Below, piece after piece: positions 58,701 through 64,000 of a stretch of 64,000 nucleotides of DNA; position 1 is the stretch's first letter, and every line of letters begins with the position of its first letter. The translations under genes and the position numbers were made by a program. Source of the stretch: Saturnia japonica (lineage: Eukaryota; Arthropoda; Insecta; Lepidoptera; Saturniidae); contig CM065325.1 of NCBI GenBank assembly GCA_033032175.1, positions 5,050,930-5,114,929 on the forward strand. Direction: 5' to 3'. The notes under the pieces are model-generated. The model worked only from the letters and a program-made list of their open reading frames with translations. It had not been told where the DNA came from and did not search any database.

Positions 58701-58972
58701 GTCTTTCATTTTTATTAGGTATCACCATAGAGTAATAAAGTCCGCTCGCTCTACTATACCGAATTCATAATTCTTTGGGTAACACTAATTTTTAATTTAC
58801 TTACATTTCGCACATACGTAACAAATATTTCAGAGTACATATAGTTGTAAGATTGTTTTACCTGGCGTAAAGTTGATTTTGATGTGTTGGTTGGTGCCTT
58901 TTTTAAGGCGACATGGCGCACCTTTACATGGAGATAGATGAACAGCATTGCTTAAATCTTTTGCAGATTCAT
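55727..58972 (-). CDS. second NPC2-like ML-domain gene, first exon not found
   Basis: Minus-strand exons 58862-58972 and 55727-56004 encode the mature part of an NPC2-family protein. Exon 2 is 111 bp, exactly as in the neighbouring gene, with the same phase-1 boundaries and the LSPCKGAPCRLKKGTN block. Exon 3 gives QADVLGVRLPFVGVDG, a SCPLKAGVNYTY block and the C-terminal DKLICFQMPARIV. Five of the six family cysteines are present; the sixth should sit in exon 1 with the signal peptide. Exon 1 was not found up to 64000 and may lie beyond the window. The genes are tail to tail, so they are an inverted or rearranged duplicate pair. The intron between these exons holds a retroposon, Helitron and LINE pieces. 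Confidence 0.88.
56075..56190 (+). repeat. LINE/Lep1-like fragment
   Basis: GGGCACAGAGTAATTTCTTT, then GGGTTTCGAGTTCGGTAACG and CTTGTGATACCTATGT match the order at 1410-1590. It is non-coding and lies in the intron of the second NPC2-like gene. Confidence 0.5.
56815..56960 (+). mobile_element. Helitron-like left end, family A-like
   Basis: TATACTAATAATATAATAAAG followed by GTTTGTTTGTTTAAAC and AACTACCAGCCGGATTCGAA resembles the start of the 25803 element. The right end was not found. Confidence 0.45.
57194..57310 (-). mobile_element. Helitron-like family B, truncated
   Basis: It starts CTAGCTGTGCCCACGGCTGC, the inverse 3' end of family B, and continues GATTATTTTAAAGACAAAAA as in the 9580 copy. 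It is truncated after about 115 bp. Confidence 0.65.
57638..57720 (+). mobile_element. very short poly(A) retroposon copy 5
   Basis: This 83-bp insertion is flanked by GCCCTATTCAA at 57627-57637 and 57721-57731. It starts CCAAGTCCCGGTGAAGCTG and ends GTAAGTCAG plus poly(A). It is the only plus-strand copy of the short form. Confidence 0.88.
58045..58235 (-). pseudogene. Jockey-type LINE 3' tail, copy 6
   Basis: Poly(T) at 58040-58050 is followed by ACGTTAGCCTGAGGGGCCCT and GGGCGAGCGCTTACGACACT, extending past the point where the short retroposons end. It is therefore a longer LINE copy, linked on its right to a reverse transcriptase piece. Confidence 0.75.
58300..58645 (-). pseudogene. Jockey-clade reverse transcriptase fragment
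   Basis: The minus strand encodes PGPDGIRNEVLKLLPDH, then FPAVWKTTIVIGIHKPGKQ and SYRPISLLNTCVKIYERLLL. These are the first conserved blocks of a Jockey-clade reverse transcriptase. The palm region with the YADD box is missing; the sequence jumps to the 3' tail at 58235. It is probably one internally deleted copy. Confidence 0.8.
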
Positions 58973-59715
58973 CTGAAAATATAAAAAATAAATGTATAAT
59001 AAAAAAGATCAAGTTTTACCATATGAATTTAAAAAATATTAATTGCCTTAGAGGTGTATACGATACAGGTAAATAAATACCTACATTATTTAGAACCATA
59101 CATTGATTTATATGCTGAAGATATGAGTAAGTATAAACTCGAGAGGTGTCGTGGGCCACCTTACCTGGTAAGAAGGAATTTCTTTTCGCTTTAAGTATAT
59201 TATGTAATGAACAGACTTGTACGCATATTTGTATGTACAGTACGAGTGGTCGATGGTTTATATATTGTTTATATTTTTATAATAATAATTAATAACAAAA
59301 TATTTATTTTCATAACTATATAAAAAAAAAAAATGTTAAGGGACTCGAAATATTGGCCACTCTTACTGTACATACAACAGTGCGTATAAACTGGTTATGA
59401 CCAGATGTGCTATGGCACAGCTAGGCTAATCCACGACGATCACAGTTTTTAGTGTCGGTTAACCTTAGATTAATTATTATTGACCAATAATCATCAAGTC
59501 AACGAAAATACTATCATATTTTTTTTAGAATCATCATAGAAACTTGCTTCATAGTACGGGTAGGGCAAAATCATAAAAATACGATATGATAAACGCATAC
59601 TTACCAAAAAAAGAAAACCAACACGCAGTTATATTTTTTGCGTTTGTTAAGAGTCTTACTATGTGTATGAAATATAATATTTAAATAATGTGATAATATG
59701 TAGGTAATTTAAATT

Positions 59716-60229
59716 GATATTTACAATTAATAAAATTGAAGTGTCTGTTTGTAATGTCAAAATAACAGTTTTTTTACTAAATGCATATAAAAGTATATAC
59801 GATACCAATAAAAAAAGCCCATTTTTAAAATTTTTGTCAGTCTTTCTGTCTTTTTGTTCTGGGTAATCTCCGAAACGATTGGACCGATTTTGACGGGACT
59901 TTCACTGATAGATAGCTGATGATATAAGGAGTAAATTAGGCTACTTTTATTTTAGAAAAAGAATTAGACATTTGCACAAATAAATAAAAACTGGTCATAG
60001 TGAATCAATTTGGGCGCTTAAATGGCTTATGCTGAGTAAACCTTAAGATATATAGCAAATTAATGTACTACGTAATTATAAGCATTAAGACATACATAAA
60101 GACATACAAAAAAGTCCGGGAGGAACACCCACAATAAGCATTTTTGTCTTTAAAATAGCCGAGAGCGGGACAGTAAGATTCGCGCGGGCATTCTGCAGTC
60201 CACGTGAGCGAAGGCACGGGCACAACTAG
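59716..60229 (+). mobile_element. Helitron-like repeat, family B
   Basis: The start ACAATTAATAAAATTGAAGT and end GGCACAACTAG (before T) match the 29725-30234 copy over the whole length. A related non-coding repeat with CTCGGAAACAGCTACAACGA and CAGCTCGGTCGCCCAG follows at 60240-60400 and resembles 56625-56745. Confidence 0.75.
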
Positions 60230-60978
60230 TATAATATATAATTCTTTTCTCGGAAACAGCTACAACGATTTGGATGAAACTTTGTATTTAGATAATGTTT
60301 TAAATTCCAAGTTTACCTAGTGAGGTGTTCTTCTTTTTCCTTATGTAAGACATCGAGCGCAGCTCGGTCGCCCAGATATTTTAAATTAAGTTCGAACTAT
60401 ATACATTGCTATATCTTATTCTGGGAAATGTGTCCGCGGTAACCAATATACCTACTTAATTGTACGTGTAGGTATGTGATATCACAAAAAAATTATCGAG
60501 GTTGAATCTTAGTGTCTGTAAGAATGTAAGCCTATATTTTCATACCTATTGTTAAGAGTGAGCCGTGTCAGGAGTGCAAGTGGTTTAAACTCTTGGGCGG
60601 TAAACTACTAGGAGCGGGAAAATTTATAGGAAATCGAGTCATTAAAATAAAGAGTATAAAAAACTACTACTTACTAAAGGTATGTTTTTGTCTATTCTAT
60701 ATTTTTTCGAAATTGCTTAAAGTGTATTTATAATTATTAAAAATGTTACTAGAGAAATTTGAGCTTATATCATATTAATGCATGCAATTAATGCATTCAT
60801 TAATAGTTATTAATTAATGCTAAAAGTATTGCACTACGTTAAAGTGGGTAAGCATATTATGTAGCGAACAAATGCAAAATTTTACAATGGCCTAAATATA
60901 TAGGAAGCATGAAGTTGATACTATATTCTTAAGAATAACGAAGTCAATTTGACAAAGTATAAACATTTATTTTATTAA

Positions 60979-62094
60979 TTAGGTCCTTACATGTGACATC
61001 GTTGAACTGGTCCCCATGATCTCAAATATCTGGCGTTTAGTTAGGAATACCGCATTGAAATTTATTTTAAATTTACGATTGTGTATTTATGTTTCGAATT
61101 AAGTGATTAATTTGTTTTTGCACCATTTGATTTTTCTTTGACATCGTTCTTTTCACACAATGGAAATCTAAAAATATCGCGTTATTTAGGAATATAAGTT
61201 CCACCGTGGCATCAGCGCTGCAGAAACAGCTCGAAGGATTCATGATGCGTATGGGGAAGCTACTGTAAAAGAAAGCACGGTGCGTTTTTCGTTCTGGAAA
61301 TTTTGACTCACGAAACAAACCCCATAGACGGCCGGAGACCCTAGTTGACGAGGAAGATCTAAAGGTGATAGTAGAAGCGGATCCATCACAAATCACGTCA
61401 GAGTTGGCGGCACCGAAGTGTGAGTGATGAAACTATTTTAATTTACTTAAAAAAAATTGGACAACTGAAAAAGCTCGAGCAATGGGTACCGTAAGCACAC
61501 GAACAAACACGCATTGAGTACTGCGTTACATTACTCAACCGTCACAATAACAAAGGAGTTCTGAATTGTATTTTTACTTGTGGCGAGAATAGATCCTTTA
61601 CGACTATCGGAAACGTTCATCATAGTGGTTGAACCCGAGAGAACCGGCCAAATCCTCTCCCAAGGGAAAGTTGACTCAGAAAAATGTACTGGTGAGTGTT
61701 TGGTGGACCTGTACTGGTGTCATACACTACAGCTTCTTAAGATCTGACGAGACGATAACGGCAGATCTGTATTGTCAACAATTGCAAACCATGATGGAAA
61801 AACTAGCCATTAAACAACCGAGACTGGTCAATCTCTCTCGCCCATTGATGCATCAGGACAACGCTAGACCCCATGCTTGACGACAGATAGTCGCTAAATT
61901 AGAGGAACTGCGGTTGGAATGTCTCCGACACCCACCATACTCTCCGCACCTTGCTATAACAGATTACCTTTTTTTCCGAATTTGTACAATTTCTTGCAAG
62001 AAAAAAATTCTATTCCGATGAGGCCGTCCAAACAGCCTTGAAAGATTTTATTGGTTTTCCATATAAAACGCTAATTTCATATGTAAGTACCTAA
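60979..62094 (+). mobile_element. mariner relic with both ends
   Basis: The ends TTAGGTCCTTACATGTGACA and, in inverse, TTAGGTACTTACATATGAAA enclose 1116 bp. Transposase remnants follow mariner order (FHRGISAAETARRI, KLTQKNVLVSVWWTCTGVIH, HQDNARPHA, PPYSPHLAITDYLFF) with stops and frameshifts. No TA duplication is visible at the left. It is the same subfamily as the 26-kb and 42-kb copies. Confidence 0.82.
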
Positions 62095-62444
62095 CATATA
62101 GTGTAACTAACTAATTACTATCATTAAATCCCAAAGCTAATTAAATAAGATAACTATAATAATTTAATTTAAACTAATAACAATAATTTTATAAAAGCCA
62201 GCGCCCGCAAGCGGCTGTCCTTGCAGTGGAATATATCAAAGCCTGCTCTATCATTTTAACTCACTTTCATAAATCCTTCTCCAAATTTCATTATAATAAA
62301 CTTCGATCTTCCACTTCCAACGTCCATACCACTTTCTAGACTACACTAGACCAGTCTATCTAAACTATTATTACAATATGTAACCAAAATCGTGTTCAGA
62401 TTTAATACCAAATGTATTCAAAAATAAAGCAATTCAAATTTTGG

Positions 62445-62800
62445 AGCTAATTATGGCTCAGTTGGTAGCGTGTACGGACACCGCGTCGATTGACGTGAGT
62501 TCGAGTCCTGCAGTAAGCCTGAGCTTTCGGTGAAGGAAAACATCGTGATGAAATCATAACATGGTGGTAGGGAATTTTTAATGCCTGCCTGGCTTGCTAC
62601 CACCGTCAAGTTGAAAATCTGTCGCCAAGCATCAATTGATGTGTTCCGTCAGACGCAATTGAAAGCCAGTCTTCCATTAGGCTTAGGGTGGTCAAGACAC
62701 AAAGTATATCATCGGACTTCAAGGATTCGTATTTGCCGAATTTCATCAAAACCTGATCAATATCTAATTTCCAATGACGTATACACAAATACACTATGAC
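62445..62800 (+). mobile_element. tRNA-derived SINE-like repeat
   Basis: TGGCTCAGTTGG at 62454-62465 and GAGTTCGAGTCCT at 62496-62508 are in the position and spacing of Pol III A and B boxes. The sequence does not fold as a normal tRNA, and about 280 bp of unrelated sequence follows, so a SINE is more likely than a tRNA gene. The right end was not defined. Confidence 0.5.
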
Positions 62801-63116
62801 AACAATCGTAATAAACGGCGTTTCGGCTGTAATGCGACATGTTAGAATTGAGTGAGTGCGTTAAGATGTGATTTAAATTTTCAGTAGGTATGTGAAACTC
62901 AGTAGAAGTACTTACGCTTCTGAACACCAACATTAGTTTTCTTACCCTAGTTACAAGTCATGCTCATGCACATTAGTTATACTGCACAGTTACACAATTG
63001 AAGACTAGTCTTTACTGCTCACTACAAATACTATTTTATACACTTCATTAATCCTTTGACCCTCTGTCCCCATGGATAATTCTATTCCACACGAACAAAG
63101 TCGCGGACGCAGCTAG
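62801..63116 (+). other. AT-rich stretch ending in a Helitron-like right end
   Basis: AACAAAGTCGCGGACGCAGCTAG at 63094-63116, followed by T, resembles the 3' end of the Helitron-like families. No left end was recognised. No gene is visible. Confidence 0.4.
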
Positions 63117-63694
63117 TATGTAATAAATGTATGCACACTTTACATGCATGGTGTCTGAGTTTGGTATGAATTTCGAATTTAAACTAATTTTTTTATAGTA
63201 TCCCGGGGAAAAGGTAACGTTAGTACGCAAAAGATATCCCAACAAAAACTTTATACCACGAGTAAACAACTACTACGGAAAGCGTACTTTGGTCTTTTTA
63301 TTTCCCATCATAACAAATGATATTTAACCCTACCAAACAAATAAGGAAGCAAACCCACAAAATTAAATGCGTATCTATAAGAATTATTTTCATGATAACC
63401 TTATGAAATACGAGTTGTAATGACATAATTTTTTTTTAAAGTTAAAATATTTAATAGCAATACATAGGAATAACCTATAATACCTATAATTTGACAACTT
63501 CCTGTATAGGTAGTTCGACTCCATAATCTATAAACCGGTTTGCCAGCGCGGATGCTTGAATTCTTAGCTTATTTTGAGTCGGAGACTATAATTTTATCTA
63601 AATACCTATTATTTATGTAACTATGTATAGATTATTTGTGTGTACCTACGATTTTATAGAACGAGTTGATCAATCCATAAGACAATTTTTATCG

Positions 63695-63935
63695 AAAAAG
63701 AAAACCAACTCCAATAATTTTTTAGGAATTTCGTGGTGTATCTTCGAAGACGAATGTCCAATGCCAATGAAATTAAAATGAGACCACCCTCGAGTTATTC
63801 CCTTTCCAACGAATAAATAATCATCGAAATCGATTCATAAACAAATAAATTATGGTTGAAAATGCTTTTAAAAAAAACATTCGAATTGAGAACCTCCTCC
63901 TTTTTTTGAAGTCGTTTAAAAAAGAACAGCAACCA
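63695..63935 (+). repeat. dispersed repeat, copy 2 (pair at 52745)
   Basis: AAAAAGAAAACCAACTCCAA, GTCCAATGCCAATGAAATTA and GAGAACCTCCTCCTTTTTTT are shared with the 52.7-kb copy or typical of that family. It is non-coding. Confidence 0.65.
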
Positions 63936-64000
63936 TCGAGAAATCGGTAATTTACCGCCGGTCACCGCTGTTATACTAGCCTGCAAGTTTTTCGGTAGCT

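Noticed and set aside
59150..59260. Possible first exon of the second NPC2-like gene (donor CAG|GTAAGG at about 59155)
   Set aside because: Minus-strand reading has a stop soon after the only ATG and no signal-peptide-like hydrophobic stretch in frame.
62454..62520. tRNA gene
   Set aside because: A and B box-like motifs are present, but the acceptor and anticodon arms do not form; interpreted as a SINE head.
62885..62960. Another candidate first exon of the second NPC2-like gene near a GTAAGT donor
   Set aside because: No ATG with a hydrophobic leader in the required phase.

Overview
This window reads as nuclear DNA of a moth or butterfly (Lepidoptera). It is AT-rich. Its genes are split into short exons by long introns packed with mobile elements. 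Many of those elements are of types I associate with lepidopteran genomes: Helitron-like repeats with TC...CTAG ends, mariner elements with TTAGGTCC-type ends, R1 and Jockey-clade LINEs, and Lep1-like modules. No prokaryotic operon, CRISPR array, rRNA or convincing tRNA gene was found. All identifications are by eye from translated motifs; no database search was run.

Five cellular genes are supported. (1) POLR3F/RPC6, an RNA polymerase III subunit, is on + at 4257-7483 (4 exons, 297 codons, apparently with a GC-AG last intron). (2) OPA3, a mitochondrial protein, is on - at 8291-14044 (4 exons, 257 codons) and is convergent with POLR3F. (3) A glucoside xylosyltransferase of the GXYLT/shams type, which acts on Notch EGF repeats, is on + at 21269-28462 (6 exons, about 368 codons). 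(4) and (5) Two NPC2-like ML-domain sterol/lipid-binding secreted proteins lie tail to tail at 47907-54828 (+, complete) and 55727-58972 (-, first exon not found).

Most of the rest is mobile DNA. 0-3.5 kb: Ty3/gypsy integrase, hAT and LINE relics. OPA3 intron 3 (9-13.6 kb): Helitron, R1 LINE and Jockey LINE 3' end. 14.9-19.8 kb: an LTR with a tRNA-Trp primer site, Jockey LINE, BEL/Pao fragment, and a 1.76-kb hAT-like element carrying a 3 x 123 bp array and a nested Helitron. GXYLT introns 4 and 5: a dead IS630/Tc1-type transposase, a Helitron, and a mariner with a 617-bp insertion. 29.7-33.3 kb: Helitron, a Tc1 miniature and an R1 3' end. 41.5-47.4 kb: Jockey LINE copies, a mariner and a 913-bp hAT-like MITE. 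49-53 kb (NPC2 intron 2) and 56-63.9 kb: Helitrons, a LINE RT fragment, a mariner and a tRNA-derived SINE.

The most interesting region is 33566-39321. It appears to be a near-complete autonomous DNA transposon of a superfamily I cannot name. It has matching inverted ends, many sub-terminal copies of a TGTCGCTTAT-like motif, and a spliced 855-codon transposase-like gene. That gene is broken by a 124-bp retroposed insertion, and subtracting the insertion plus its duplicated target restores the frame arithmetically. The inserted unit belongs to a second notable family: at least five very short poly(A) retroposons, four with clear target duplications, whose 5' ends all fall at nearly the same base of a Jockey LINE 3' tail.
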